From a bacterium (GTDB lineage: Bacteria > Krumholzibacteriota > Krumholzibacteriia > JACNKJ01): a stretch of DNA of 64,000 bases. The notes under the pieces were generated by a model. The model was given only the letters and a program-made list of their open reading frames with translations. It was not told the DNA's origin and searched no databases. Where the stretch lies: assembly GCA_024231955.1 (NCBI GenBank), contig JAAEPZ010000538.1:1-64000 (forward strand). Direction: 5' to 3'. Of the stretch, positions 9,545-18,327 are shown piece by piece. How positions within the stretch are numbered: the stretch's first letter is position 1; each line of letters opens with the position of its first letter. Made by a program: the position numbers and the translations under genes.

Positions 9545-10438
9545 TCAGCCGCTCAATTCGGAGGGGTTGAGACCTCTCAGGTAATCGATCACAAGCTGGT
9601 TTTTCCTTAGCTCAAGTTTCCTGGTCTTGATGAAAATATCGAAACGGTCCGTTTCGGGTTTTATCTGCGGGAACGGATCCACCAATATCCCGTCCGCCAA
9701 TTCACCGAACACCGTATAGAGCGGGACGAAACCGACCCCTAGACCGCAGATGGCCCCATTGATCAGTCCGCGGATATGGTTGATCTGGATGACATGTCTG
9801 AAGCCGGGGCGGGTGGCTTCGGGGATGGCGTCGAAGAAGTTTCGCCACCAGGTCAGTCGTTTGTCGCAGGAGAGCAGGCTTACCTCGCTCAGATCCTCAA
9901 GGTTGCGGAGATCGTATTTCTCGACGAACTCGGGCGAGGCGATGCAGCTGTACCGCTCCTTGAAAAGGTGAATGCGGGTGATGTCGGGCAGGTTATGCGG
10001 CTGACAATCGATGATGAAGTCGAGATCGTCCCCGAGCAGCGGTTCCTCCAGTTGCGAGGAGAGCTGAAAGTCGAGATGGATGTTCGGGTTGATCTCCAGG
10101 AAGTCGCGGATGTGGGTAATCAGGATCGTGGTTCCGAACTCGACCGGTGCTCCGATTTTCACCGTCTGCGCGACCCTCGTCCTGTGAAATTCCAGCTCCT
10201 CGTCAGCCAGGTCGATCTCGTGAAAGATCAACTCGCAGGATCGGCGAAGGGCCTCCCCCGCCTCGGTCAGCCGAAACGGTTTTCCCCCCCGACGGACCAG
10301 TTGAGTTCCCGCGGAGCTCTCCAACCTCTTGATGGCGTGACTGACGGCCGATTGCGTGATGTGCAGCGCGGCCGCGGCGCGGGTGAAGCTCCCCTCCCTG
10401 ACCAGAGTGTGGAAGGCCTTGAGCTGATACAGATCCAT
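9545..10438 (-). CDS. LysR-family transcriptional regulator
   Basis: A 297-residue LysR-type regulator of normal length. Residues 1-60 form the winged helix-turn-helix (FHTLVREGSFTRAAAALHIT, SAVSHAIKRLE), followed by the linker helix and a type-2 periplasmic-binding-like effector domain from about residue 90. It is divergent from pruA with 130 bases between them, the usual arrangement when a LysR protein controls its neighbour, so proline or glutamate-semialdehyde metabolism is a reasonable target (inference). A palindrome at 10460-10469 may be its operator. Confidence 0.92.
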   Translation of the reverse strand: MDLYQLKAFHTLVREGSFTRAAAALHITQSAVSHAIKRLESSAGTQLVRRGGKPFRLTEAGEALRRSCELIFHEIDLADEELEFHRTRVAQTVKIGAPVEFGTTILITHIRDFLEINPNIHLDFQLSSQLEEPLLGDDLDFIIDCQPHNLPDITRIHLFKERYSCIASPEFVEKYDLRNLEDLSEVSLLSCDKRLTWWRNFFDAIPEATRPGFRHVIQINHIRGLINGAICGLGVGFVPLYTVFGELADGILVDPFPQIKPETDRFDIFIKTRKLELRKNQLVIDYLRGLNPSELSG

Positions 10439-10459
10439 GCTTTACCGCCCATGAATAAC

Positions 10460-10469
10460 AGTCATGACT
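10460..10469. promoter_or_regulatory. Palindrome in LysR-pruA intergenic region, candidate LysR operator
   Basis: AGTCATGACT is a perfect 10-bp palindrome 22 bases from the LysR start. It sits inside a longer imperfect symmetry (ATA, two bases, the core, two bases, TAT) and beside an AT-rich run, fitting a shared divergent control site. Recognition by this LysR protein is inferred. Confidence 0.3.
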
Positions 10470-10568
10470 TATATGATATATATGAGTTTTACTTTTACCT
10501 CTATCACGCCTTTACTGCAAGTGAATTGAGAAGATGAACCGAATCAGTCGCAGCTGGAGGTGCAAACT

Positions 10569-12167
10569 ATGAACGCTATCATGCAGACGCCGGAGCCGTA
10601 CAACGAGCCGATCAAGGGTTATATGGCGGGATCCGAGGAGCGGCTGGCTCTGGAGAGGGAGCTGAACCGCCAGTATGAAACCCCGATCGATATCCCCCTG
10701 ATCATAGGCGGCCGTGAGATCCGAACGGGCAATACGGCGCAGGTCGTGTGTCCTCATGAGCACGGCCATGTACTGGCCGAGTACCATCTGGCCGGTGCGG
10801 AGGAGGTAGGGCAGGCGATTGCCGCCGCCATGGCCGCCAAGGTGGAGTGGCAACGGCTGCCCTGGACCGATCGCGCGGCGGTCTTTCTGAAGATGGCCGA
10901 TCTGATCAGCGAAAGGTTCGGTCCGATCCTGAATGCCGCCACGATGCTGAACCAGTCCAAGAACCTGTTTCAGGCCGAGATCGACGCCACCTGCGAACTG
11001 GCCGACTTTCTCCGCTTCAACGTGCGGTTCATGGAGGAGATCTATTCCGGACAACCGCGCTCCGCTCCCGGCATGTGGAACCGCGTGGAGTACCGACCGC
11101 TGGAGGGGTTCATCCTCGCGGTGTCCCCCTTCAACTTCACGGCCATCGGCGGCAACCTGGCCACCGCTCCGGCCATGATGGGCAACACGGTGGTGTGGAA
11201 GCCGTCGTCGACGGCGATCCTCTCAAGTTACCGGCTGATGGAGTTGTACAGGCGGGCCGGTCTGCCCGACGGCGTGATCAACTTCATCCCCGGCCACAGT
11301 TCGATTGTGGGGGATCCCCTCCTGGAGAGTGAGAACCTGGCCGGCATCCATTTTACCGGCTCGACCGGTGTCTTCACCCGCATGTGGCGGAAGGTCAGCG
11401 ACAATCTCACGCGGTATCGCTCCTACCCCCGCATGGTGGGTGAGACGGGCGGCAAGGATTACATCTTCATGCACGAGTCGGCGAATGTCGAGGATGTGGC
11501 CGTCGCCGCCGTGCAGGGCGCCTTTCAGTACCAGGGTCAGAAGTGCAGCGCCGCCTCCCGCATGTACGTGCCGTCGTCACGCTGGGATGAGCTCAAGCCG
11601 CTGCTGCTGGAGGAGGTTGCGCAGCTCAGGATCGGCGATGTCCGGAACCTTGACGGCAACTTCAACGCCGTGATCGATGAGCGCTCCTTCGATAACGCGA
11701 TGTCCTATATCGAGCGGGCTCACGCGGCGCCGGAGGCGGAGATCATCGTCGGCGGCGGCGGGGACAAGAGTCGCGGCTACTTCGTCGAGCCGACGATAAT
11801 CGTGGCGTCCGATCCCCGGTTCGTGACGATGGAGGAGGAGATCTTCGCGCCCGTGCTGACGATCCATGTCTATGCGGACGACAATCTGGAGGAGATGCTC
11901 GATCTGATCGACGGTACCTCGACCTATGCCCTCACCGGGGCGATCTTCGCCCGGGACCGGCATATCATAAGGATGCTGACCGAACGTCTGACCCATACGG
12001 CAGGCAACTTCTACATCAACGACAAACCCAGCGGGGCGGTGGTCGGCCTGCAACCGTTCGGCGGCGCCCGCTGCAGCGGCACCAACGACAAGGCGGGGAG
12101 CCATCTCAACCTGCTGCGCTGGACATCGGCGCGGACCATCAAGGAGACCTTCGGCGCACCGGCATAG
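10569..12167 (+). CDS. pruA: 1-pyrroline-5-carboxylate dehydrogenase (aldehyde dehydrogenase family)
   Basis: A 532-residue NAD(P)-dependent aldehyde dehydrogenase of the stand-alone P5CDH type (ALDH4-like). It oxidises glutamate-semialdehyde, in equilibrium with pyrroline-5-carboxylate, to glutamate in proline degradation. The catalytic Cys lies in QGQKCSAASR and the general-base Glu in MVGETGGKDY. The GGAGG at 10555-10559 fits the ATG at 10569 rather than an in-frame GTG at 10560, which overlaps the end of the ribosome site. No proline dehydrogenase gene is in the window, so the partner enzyme must be elsewhere. The divergent LysR gene is a likely regulator. Confidence 0.93.
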   Translation: MNAIMQTPEPYNEPIKGYMAGSEERLALERELNRQYETPIDIPLIIGGREIRTGNTAQVVCPHEHGHVLAEYHLAGAEEVGQAIAAAMAAKVEWQRLPWTDRAAVFLKMADLISERFGPILNAATMLNQSKNLFQAEIDATCELADFLRFNVRFMEEIYSGQPRSAPGMWNRVEYRPLEGFILAVSPFNFTAIGGNLATAPAMMGNTVVWKPSSTAILSSYRLMELYRRAGLPDGVINFIPGHSSIVGDPLLESENLAGIHFTGSTGVFTRMWRKVSDNLTRYRSYPRMVGETGGKDYIFMHESANVEDVAVAAVQGAFQYQGQKCSAASRMYVPSSRWDELKPLLLEEVAQLRIGDVRNLDGNFNAVIDERSFDNAMSYIERAHAAPEAEIIVGGGGDKSRGYFVEPTIIVASDPRFVTMEEEIFAPVLTIHVYADDNLEEMLDLIDGTSTYALTGAIFARDRHIIRMLTERLTHTAGNFYINDKPSGAVVGLQPFGGARCSGTNDKAGSHLNLLRWTSARTIKETFGAPA

Positions 12168-12189
12168 CCTGATCGCCAGGCAACACGTT

Positions 12190-12220
12190 CGCCCCGAATC
12201 CGGTTGACGGTTTCGGGGCG
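12190..12220 (+). terminator. Stem-loop after pruA, possible terminator
   Basis: CGCCCCGAA (12190-12198) pairs with TTCGGGGCG (12212-12220) around a 13-base loop. There is no U tail, so it could be a Rho-dependent or processing site between the convergent pruA and nikR genes. Confidence 0.4.
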
Positions 12221-12370
12221 CTGCCGGTCGGATGCTCGGTGGTGGCTGTGGAGCCGGCGACCTTCAGCACACTTGAAGCTCTCTACTGACCGCGATCGGG
12301 CAACAAACCGTCCATGTCGACGAAATCGCCGTCGAGCTGAATAACGATTTGTATCGGGTGCGGCTTTGCG

Positions 12371-12793
12371 TCAATCCTCGATGATCGAAGCGCGGGTGAG
12401 GCGGGCGAACTTCACACCCTTCAGGCCGCCGAGGGTTATGCTCAGCTTCTCGATCTCGTTGGGGCGGCCCTTGAGGATGATCGTCTCCAGGCAATTGTGG
12501 TGATCCATGTGAATATGGGTGCTGCAGAAAACGTTCACGTATTTGTTGTGCTGCAGGTCGGCGAGCTTATCCGAGAGCCCGCGCTGGTGATGATCGAAGC
12601 AGATCGTCAGCACGCCCACCACCTGTTCGACGTCCCCCTCCCACTTCTCCTCCACGAGCCGCTCGCGGATCAGATCCCGGATCAGTTCCGACCGCGACGA
12701 ATAGCCCTGACGCACGACCCGCTTGTCCATCTCCTGGAGCAGGGTGCCGGGGAGCGAGATGCTGATCCGTTCGAGTTCATCCTTGGCGGGCAT
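12371..12793 (-). CDS. nikR: Nickel-responsive regulator NikR
   Basis: A 140-residue ribbon-helix-helix regulator. The N-terminal RHH reads [14 protein letters not shown] with [17 protein letters not shown], and the C-terminal ACT-like domain binds metal. HIHMDHHNC reproduces the H-x-H-x5-C ligand set of E. coli NikR, and an upstream His is in FDHHQRG. The ATG at 12793, one base after the nikO stop, gives the normal family length; an upstream in-frame start would overlap nikO. It is the last gene of the nikO-nikR pair and, by analogy, should repress nickel uptake when nickel is sufficient. Confidence 0.93.
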   Translation of the reverse strand: MPAKDELERISISLPGTLLQEMDKRVVRQGYSSRSELIRDLIRERLVEEKWEGDVEQVVGVLTICFDHHQRGLSDKLADLQHNKYVNVFCSTHIHMDHHNCLETIILKGRPNEIEKLSITLGGLKGVKFARLTRASIIED

Positions 12794-12794
12794 A

Positions 12795-13643
12795 TCAATC
12801 CCAATCATGTGTGTGGTAGTGACGGTGCTCGACACCATCGTGCTCATGTCCGTGGATGTGCGTCAGCCCCGCCGTTTTCAGCAGCTCCCTGTCGGCGAGC
12901 AACTCGTCGGTGGGACCGTCGTAGGCTACGCTGCGATCGCGCGACAGCAGTACAGTCCGCCTCCCCAGTTCGGGCGCGAGGCTGAGGTTGTGGGTGCTGC
13001 TGATTGTAGTCAATTCGAGTCCGCGGAGAAAATCCACCAACCAGCCGGTGGTGCCGGGATCGAGGTAGGAGGTGGGTTCGTCCAGCAGCAGAACCCGGGG
13101 ATCGAGTATCAGCAGCGCCGCCAGGCAGAGCCGCTGCTTCTCCCCCGAACTGAGCTGAAACGGGGGACGGTCGAGATAGTGTTCTAGATCCAGCAGATGC
13201 GCCCAATGCCGCACCTTGTCGTCGACATCCTGCAGGCCGAGCTGCCGCGGGCCGAAGGCGATCTCATCGAACACGGTGGGGTTGAAGATCATCGCGTCCG
13301 GGTTCTGAAAAAGGAGCACCACGGACTGCCGGAACTCCCGCACGAAGTCGGCGCGGCGACAGCTCCTCTTCGTCACAGGCTCCCCCTCGAACAGATACCT
13401 CCCGCTCGCGGGAAAGATCAGGCCGTTGATGATCTTGAGCAGCGACGACTTCCCCGTGCCGTTGGCGCCCAGCAGCACCACGCTCTCGCCCGCCTCTATC
13501 GTGAGGTTGATATCCCGGAGCCCGCTCCGGTTCTTCCGATAGCTGTGATTGATGCCCGTCAGTTCGATCAAGTCGGTCTCCAGGGATGTTGCGGTTGATG
13601 GCGGCAGTGGTTTCAAGATAGCCGATTTCATTTGGTGACGCAT
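12795..13643 (-). CDS. nikO: Nickel/cobalt ECF transporter ATPase with histidine-rich tail
   Basis: A 282-residue ABC ATPase of the CbiO/NikO group, energising the NikM/NikQ membrane unit. Walker A is GANGTGKSS, the Q-loop region [11 protein letters not shown], the signature LSSGEKQRL, Walker [13 protein letters not shown], and the switch His lies in SSTHN. The last 20 or so residues are a His-rich tail ([18 protein letters not shown]) that could bind nickel in the cytoplasm. It lies 3.5 kb from nikQ, separated by an opposite-strand regulator gene, so it needs its own promoter in the 101-base divergent gap. NikR follows directly. Confidence 0.92.
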   Translation of the reverse strand: MRHQMKSAILKPLPPSTATSLETDLIELTGINHSYRKNRSGLRDINLTIEAGESVVLLGANGTGKSSLLKIINGLIFPASGRYLFEGEPVTKRSCRRADFVREFRQSVVLLFQNPDAMIFNPTVFDEIAFGPRQLGLQDVDDKVRHWAHLLDLEHYLDRPPFQLSSGEKQRLCLAALLILDPRVLLLDEPTSYLDPGTTGWLVDFLRGLELTTISSTHNLSLAPELGRRTVLLSRDRSVAYDGPTDELLADRELLKTAGLTHIHGHEHDGVEHRHYHTHDWD

Positions 13644-13744
13644 CCATCTTTACATTGCCGCCCAAAAAGTGGAAAATTTACCATACGGCCGTCTGGGCTC
13701 GGTAACCGCAACTCCGCCACCACACCCGACAGTGACTAGGTGAA

Positions 13745-16700
13745 ATGGACAACCTGATCATCCAGACCAAATTCGCCCTCCCGCAACCGCCGGTGAATTA
13801 CCTGCCGCGCCCCCGTCTGGATACCCTGTGGCAGACCTGGAGCGGCAAACGTCTGGTTCTGATCACGGCCGGGGCCGGTTTCGGCAAGACCTCTCTTATC
13901 GTTGGTCACGCACACGCCTTGCCGCGCCCCTGCGCCTGGTATGCCCTCGACGAACTCGATGCCGAGTTGAGCGGTTTTACTGCCCATCTGCTCCGGACGG
14001 TGATCCTGATCACCGATTCGGAGACTGCGGCGCTCCCGGATACCCCCCTCCCGCCAGAGCAGGTGCTGGCGGAGGTGGTGCGCAGGTTGCGCTCCCTGGA
14101 GTCCGGTTGTCTGCTTGTTCTCGATGATGTCCACCTCGTCGCCGCCTCGACCGCCGTGCTCGGTTTCATCGAGCGGCTGATCCGATTCCTCCCCGAGCAG
14201 GTTACGCTGGTGCTCTCCTCCAGGGAGCACCTGGACATCGCCACCATGCGTCTGCGCACCCAGGGGGCCGTGGCGACGCTGGAGGCGAAGGAGTTGGCCT
14301 TCGACCATGATGAGCTGGCGGAGTTTATCGCCCACCGGTTCCCCACCGTCGACTTCAGTCCGAGTCACCTGCGCCGCATCGCCTCGCTCACGGAGGGTTG
14401 GGCCGCCGGTCTCGAGATCTTCTGCCAGGTTCTGGGCGACACTTCGGTTTCGCGGATCGATGAGGCGCTGGCCGAAATCCAGTCGGGGGGCACGGGCTGG
14501 TTCCTCTACTTCGCCGAAGAGGTGCTGGAGAGCCTGGATGAAACCACCCGCGACTTCCTGCTCCGCTCATCCGTCCTGCCCCGTCTCGATGCCGACCTCT
14601 GCGACAATGTGCTCGGCATCACCGGCAGCGCACGGATTTTGAAGGGTCTGCTCCGCCGCAACCTCTTCACCTTCATCGCCGCCGATGGCGGCTACCGCTA
14701 TCACCACCTGTTCCGCGATTTCCTCCGCGAGCAACTGGAGCGCACCTGCAGCGCAACCCGGTTGACGAAACTGCGGCGCAGCGCGGCCAAGGCCCTCGCC
14801 GGCAAGAGCAGCTGGGTCGAGGCGATCACGGCCTACGCCGCTGCGGGAGATTCGGCGGCCATACTGCGCTTGCTGGAGAAACTGGGCGATGATCTCCTGC
14901 TCACCGGGCAGTACACGATACTCAACAGCGCGTTGAACAGCCTGCCCGCCGCCGTCATCAACGGCAGCGTGCCGGCCCTGCATGTACTGGGGCAGATTCA
15001 CGACATCCAGGGTCGTTGGGCCGTGGCGGAGAGGAGCTATCGCAAGGCGCTCCGCATCTGCAAAAAGGGTTCGCGCCGAATCGAACTGCTCACCCTGCTG
15101 GCCCAGAACAAGATTCGTCAGGGTCACTATCGTCCCGGGTTGAAGCTGTGTAATCAAGCTCTTGCGGAGCCGGGCCGTCTGAGCAGCAGTGCCCGCGCCC
15201 ATATTCTCGGCCTGCAGGGGATTGCGTCTGCCGATCTCGGTCGGATTGATGAGAGCGAAACCTGTTTCAAGCAGGCGGCGGCGATCTTCCATCGCAAACA
15301 GGATTCACCGGACGAGGCGCGCACTCTCTACCTGCTCGCAGCCAACGTCTACTTCCCGCGCGGAGATTTCCGGCAGGCGAAAAGCACCGCCCGGCGCTCG
15401 GTCGTCATCTATCGGAAGCTCAAGGATTCCCGGAGGATCTGCCACAGTCTGGGTGTGCTGGGCTGGGTGATGGTCGCCGGGGGCGATCTCCGCGAGGGGC
15501 GCGACATCACCGAGGAGGCTCTCCGTCTGGCGGAGGGGTTGGATTATCACACGATGCTGGGGGTCTGCCGCTACACGCTGGGGCTCTTCAGTCTGTATAC
15601 GGGCGATCTGACCACCGCCGAGGAGTACTTCGAGAGCATCCGTGAACTGGGGGAGCAACTCGGGGAGGCGGAGCTGCAGTCGATACCCTATATCGGACTG
15701 GCGGCGGTGGCCCTGGCCGGCGGCAATCGGCACGCCGGACGCAAGTATGCGAAGCGCGCGCTGGCTATCGTACAGGAAACGCAGGACGTCAAAACCGAGG
15801 CGCAGTGCAATGTGCTGTTGGGGCAGGCCGCCGTTCAGACCAGCCGCAAGCGGGCCAATGAATACTGGGACAGAGCGGAATCTCTATTCACCCGTTTCGG
15901 TGGGGTCTTTGATCTGAACCGTCTGCGGTTGATCCGACTTGACAGGGGGCGTTCCGACGATGCCGGCCGGCGCGAGATGCTGACCGAGCTTCTGGTCGGC
16001 ATCGCCGAGAACAATCATGAACAGCTCTTCATGGTGTTCGAGCCCGCCGCCGCGGCGCGGACGCTTGCCGAGGCGTTGCGCCTGGGGATCGAGATCGACT
16101 ACGTGACCGATCTGCTGGTCCGGCTGGGCGAGGGGGTCGTCCCCGAACTGGCGGCAGTGGTCAGGATCGCTGCGGATAGCGAAAGTGCGTCCGGATTGCG
16201 GCTGCGGGTTATCGATATTCTGGCGCGTATCGGCGGCGAGACCGCCCGTCGCGCCCTGGCCGAACTGGCGTCCGATCCGGCCGCAGCCGGAGACTCGGCG
16301 GAGAGGGCGGCCGAGGAGCTCAACCAGGTGCCGAGCGTGCCGCTGCATATCACGGCTCTGGGTCCGCTGGTGGTGCAGGTGGGTGAGCGGGTCCTGGACT
16401 TCAATGCGTGGAGATCGAAGCGCGCATTGCGACTGTTCCAGTTGCTGCTGGTCCATCGCTTCAAGTGGGTGCCGCAGGATATGGTGCTTGAGGCGCTCTG
16501 GCCCGGGAGCGATCCGAGCAAAGCGAGGAACAACCTGCGTCAGAGCGTCTTCCTGCTCCGCAAGGTGTTGGAGCCCGAAAAGAGCGAGGTCCGCATCTCC
16601 CGCTATGTCCAGCAGCGCAACGAGGCATATCGCCTGGAGGCCGGAGCCGGGTTCACCTACGATGTTCTCCAGTTCGAGGAGGCTCTGGCCGAGGCGGACA

Positions 16701-17113
16701 AGCACCTGAACGCGGGACGTCACCAGGAGGCCGGGGAGCGACTTCAGGTTGCCGTGGATCTCTATCGTGGCGACTTCCTGGCCGAAAGTCCCTATGAGGA
16801 GGTGGCCGTCTTTGAGCGCGAGCAACTGCGCCATGAGCTGCTGCGCGGCGTGCTGCGTCTTATCGATCTGCATGCGCAGGCCGACCGGTGGGAGGTGTTG
16901 GTTCCCCTCTGTCGTCGCGGCCTGGCGCTCGATATCTACAACGAGAAACTCCATCGACATCTCGTTCACGCCCAGTATCGCCTGGGCAATCGCCGTGAAG
17001 CCCTGGCCGATTTCCATCGCTATGAGGAGATGATGATGAGCGAGCTCGACCTGCTCCCCTCGGCGGGCATGCGGGCCCTGGCCGACAAGGTCATGACCAT
17101 GGGGAGCAAGTAA
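13745..17113 (+). CDS. MalT-like ATPase/TPR regulator with C-terminal SARP (BTAD) domain
   Basis: A 1122-residue transcriptional regulator. Residues about 1-330 are a MalT-type STAND ATPase, with P-loop AGAGFGKTS near 43 and Walker B CLLVLDDVH. Residues about 350-800 are TPR-like helices (for example AHILGLQGIASADLGRIDES). From about 866 there is an OmpR-like winged helix (LHITALGPLVVQVG, KRALRLFQLLLVH, LWPGSDPSKARNNLRQSV), followed by a bacterial transcriptional activator domain to the end. The DNA-binding module is at the C-terminus of the ATPase, as in MalT, but is SARP-type rather than LuxR-type. It sits alone on the plus strand inside the nickel locus. Its ligand and targets are unknown. 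Confidence 0.88.
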   Translation: MDNLIIQTKFALPQPPVNYLPRPRLDTLWQTWSGKRLVLITAGAGFGKTSLIVGHAHALPRPCAWYALDELDAELSGFTAHLLRTVILITDSETAALPDTPLPPEQVLAEVVRRLRSLESGCLLVLDDVHLVAASTAVLGFIERLIRFLPEQVTLVLSSREHLDIATMRLRTQGAVATLEAKELAFDHDELAEFIAHRFPTVDFSPSHLRRIASLTEGWAAGLEIFCQVLGDTSVSRIDEALAEIQSGGTGWFLYFAEEVLESLDETTRDFLLRSSVLPRLDADLCDNVLGITGSARILKGLLRRNLFTFIAADGGYRYHHLFRDFLREQLERTCSATRLTKLRRSAAKALAGKSSWVEAITAYAAAGDSAAILRLLEKLGDDLLLTGQYTILNSALNSLPAAVINGSVPALHVLGQIHDIQGRWAVAERSYRKALRICKKGSRRIELLTLLAQNKIRQGHYRPGLKLCNQALAEPGRLSSSARAHILGLQGIASADLGRIDESETCFKQAAAIFHRKQDSPDEARTLYLLAANVYFPRGDFRQAKSTARRSVVIYRKLKDSRRICHSLGVLGWVMVAGGDLREGRDITEEALRLAEGLDYHTMLGVCRYTLGLFSLYTGDLTTAEEYFESIRELGEQLGEAELQSIPYIGLAAVALAGGNRHAGRKYAKRALAIVQETQDVKTEAQCNVLLGQAAVQTSRKRANEYWDRAESLFTRFGGVFDLNRLRLIRLDRGRSDDAGRREMLTELLVGIAENNHEQLFMVFEPAAAARTLAEALRLGIEIDYVTDLLVRLGEGVVPELAAVVRIAADSESASGLRLRVIDILARIGGETARRALAELASDPAAAGDSAERAAEELNQVPSVPLHITALGPLVVQVGERVLDFNAWRSKRALRLFQLLLVHRFKWVPQDMVLEALWPGSDPSKARNNLRQSVFLLRKVLEPEKSEVRISRYVQQRNEAYRLEAGAGFTYDVLQFEEALAEADKHLNAGRHQEAGERLQVAVDLYRGDFLAESPYEEVAVFEREQLRHELLRGVLRLIDLHAQADRWEVLVPLCRRGLALDIYNEKLHRHLVHAQYRLGNRREALADFHRYEEMMMSELDLLPSAGMRALADKVMTMGSK

Positions 17114-17121
17114 CCCGGATC

Positions 17122-17682
17122 TCAATCCGAATTGATGAAGAACCCGCGCGAGCGCATGGCCTGGGAGATGTCGGTCATGTCATTGAGTGCCCGTCGCAGA
17201 AAGAGGCTGCCGGTGACGGCCGCGTGCCGATAGAGGTCGCGGGGCCCGGGACGAACGGGACTGCGGCTGATCAGCGCCTGGTTGAACTCGCCGAACAGGC
17301 GACGAAACGCCTGGATCTGGCTGCTCGCCAGAGAGAGCAGGGTGGAGAGTGTGCGGGAGAAGGAGAGGGCGCTGAACAGATTGACCTTGCGCGCCAGCAG
17401 GAACGTGAGGAAGGTCAGCAGATAAACCCGCAGATTGATCAGGATCAGATAACCGCCCGCGAACTCCCCCCTCAGCCCGGCGATGACGGCGTAGGAGATG
17501 CTGATCACCGAGTTGAAGATCAACATGGCGGCGAGCGCCCTCCAGGCCAGGTCGATGAGATCCCGCCCAGCGAGGAGAAAGGCGACGGGCAACAGCGCCG
17601 CCAGCAGGACCGGATCGTGCAGCGAGGTGATCGTCAGCACCGCGGCCAGATAGAGCAGCAACAACAGGCGGTGTCTCATCAC
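17122..17682 (-). CDS. nikQ: ECF-type nickel/cobalt transporter transmembrane coupling protein (CbiQ/NikQ)
   Basis: A 186-residue multi-spanning membrane protein of the CbiQ/EcfT family, shorter than the usual 220-270 residues. Hydrophobic segments begin at the N-terminus (LLLLLYLAAVLTI) and continue to about residue 115. The C-terminal cytoplasmic helix keeps the coupling motif (ISQAMRSRGFF) that contacts the ATPase. Its ATG overlaps the end of nikM (ATGA). The shortening is mostly in the cytoplasmic part. It should pair with NikM and the separately encoded NikO. Confidence 0.85.
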   Translation of the reverse strand: MMRHRLLLLLYLAAVLTITSLHDPVLLAALLPVAFLLAGRDLIDLAWRALAAMLIFNSVISISYAVIAGLRGEFAGGYLILINLRVYLLTFLTFLLARKVNLFSALSFSRTLSTLLSLASSQIQAFRRLFGEFNQALISRSPVRPGPRDLYRHAAVTGSLFLRRALNDMTDISQAMRSRGFFINSD

Positions 17683-18320
17683 CTCTCCTTGATCAGCTTG
17701 CCGAAGAGGGTGCAGACCAGCACCGTCAGCAAGCCCTCGGCGATCCCCAGCAACATGTGGGGCAGCACGATCGCCGGCAGGGTGACATCGAGGCCAAAGG
17801 GGAAGAAAAGCGGCGTGCCGTCGGCGGTGTGACCCAATCCGGGCTGAGCGCCGAGCGTCAGGGCGATCAGCAGCGCGGCGGTGACCGTACCGAACCAGCC
17901 GGCTGCGAAGAGCGCCGTTTTCTCATGTACTCCGCGCAGCAGGCGCCAGACGATCCAGGCGACGCTCCCGCCCGCGAAACCCAGCGCCAGCGCCCCGATG
18001 GGGAGCGTGGTTACGCCTCCGTCGCCAAAGAAGAGAGCCTGGATCAGCAGCACCAGCGAGATGGCGAGATAGCAGGTGAGCGGCCCAAAGGTGACCGCAA
18101 GAATCGCCACCCCCGAAGCGTGAACCGAAGTCCCCCCGGGCAGCGGCAGCATGATCAGCATCAGCGCAAAGGCCAGCGCCGTGAGTACCGCGAGACGGGG
18201 CAGCGTCTCCTCGTCGAAGCTGCGCCCGACCCGGCGCAGGGCCAGGGTCCAGAGGAGAGCCGCCGCGCCATAAGCGGGCAGATAGGTTTTGGGGCTGAGG
18301 AAACCATCGGGGATGTGCAT
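17679..18320 (-). CDS. nikM: Nickel/cobalt ECF transporter substrate-binding component (CbiM/NikM)
   Basis: A 213-residue S-component of the CbiM/NikM family with about six to seven membrane segments. The diagnostic N-terminus MHIPDG is present; in solved NikM structures the N-terminal amine, His2 and a later His coordinate the metal. The second His is in GGTSVHASG. It overlaps nikQ by four bases and follows the OM-barrel gene by seven. NikR in the same locus makes nickel the likelier substrate than cobalt. Confidence 0.93.
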   Translation of the reverse strand: MHIPDGFLSPKTYLPAYGAAALLWTLALRRVGRSFDEETLPRLAVLTALAFALMLIMLPLPGGTSVHASGVAILAVTFGPLTCYLAISLVLLIQALFFGDGGVTTLPIGALALGFAGGSVAWIVWRLLRGVHEKTALFAAGWFGTVTAALLIALTLGAQPGLGHTADGTPLFFPFGLDVTLPAIVLPHMLLGIAEGLLTVLVCTLFGKLIKER

Positions 18321-18327
18321 CGCTCAC

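Noticed and set aside
13677..13705. TTACC-N18-GGTAA inverted repeat before nikO as a NikR operator
   Set aside because: It does not match the E. coli GTATGA-N16-TCATAC type, and no matching site is seen before nikK, so NikR binding cannot be claimed.
15884..17125. 413-codon minus-strand open frame
   Set aside because: Antisense to the SARP/BTAD region of the large regulator.
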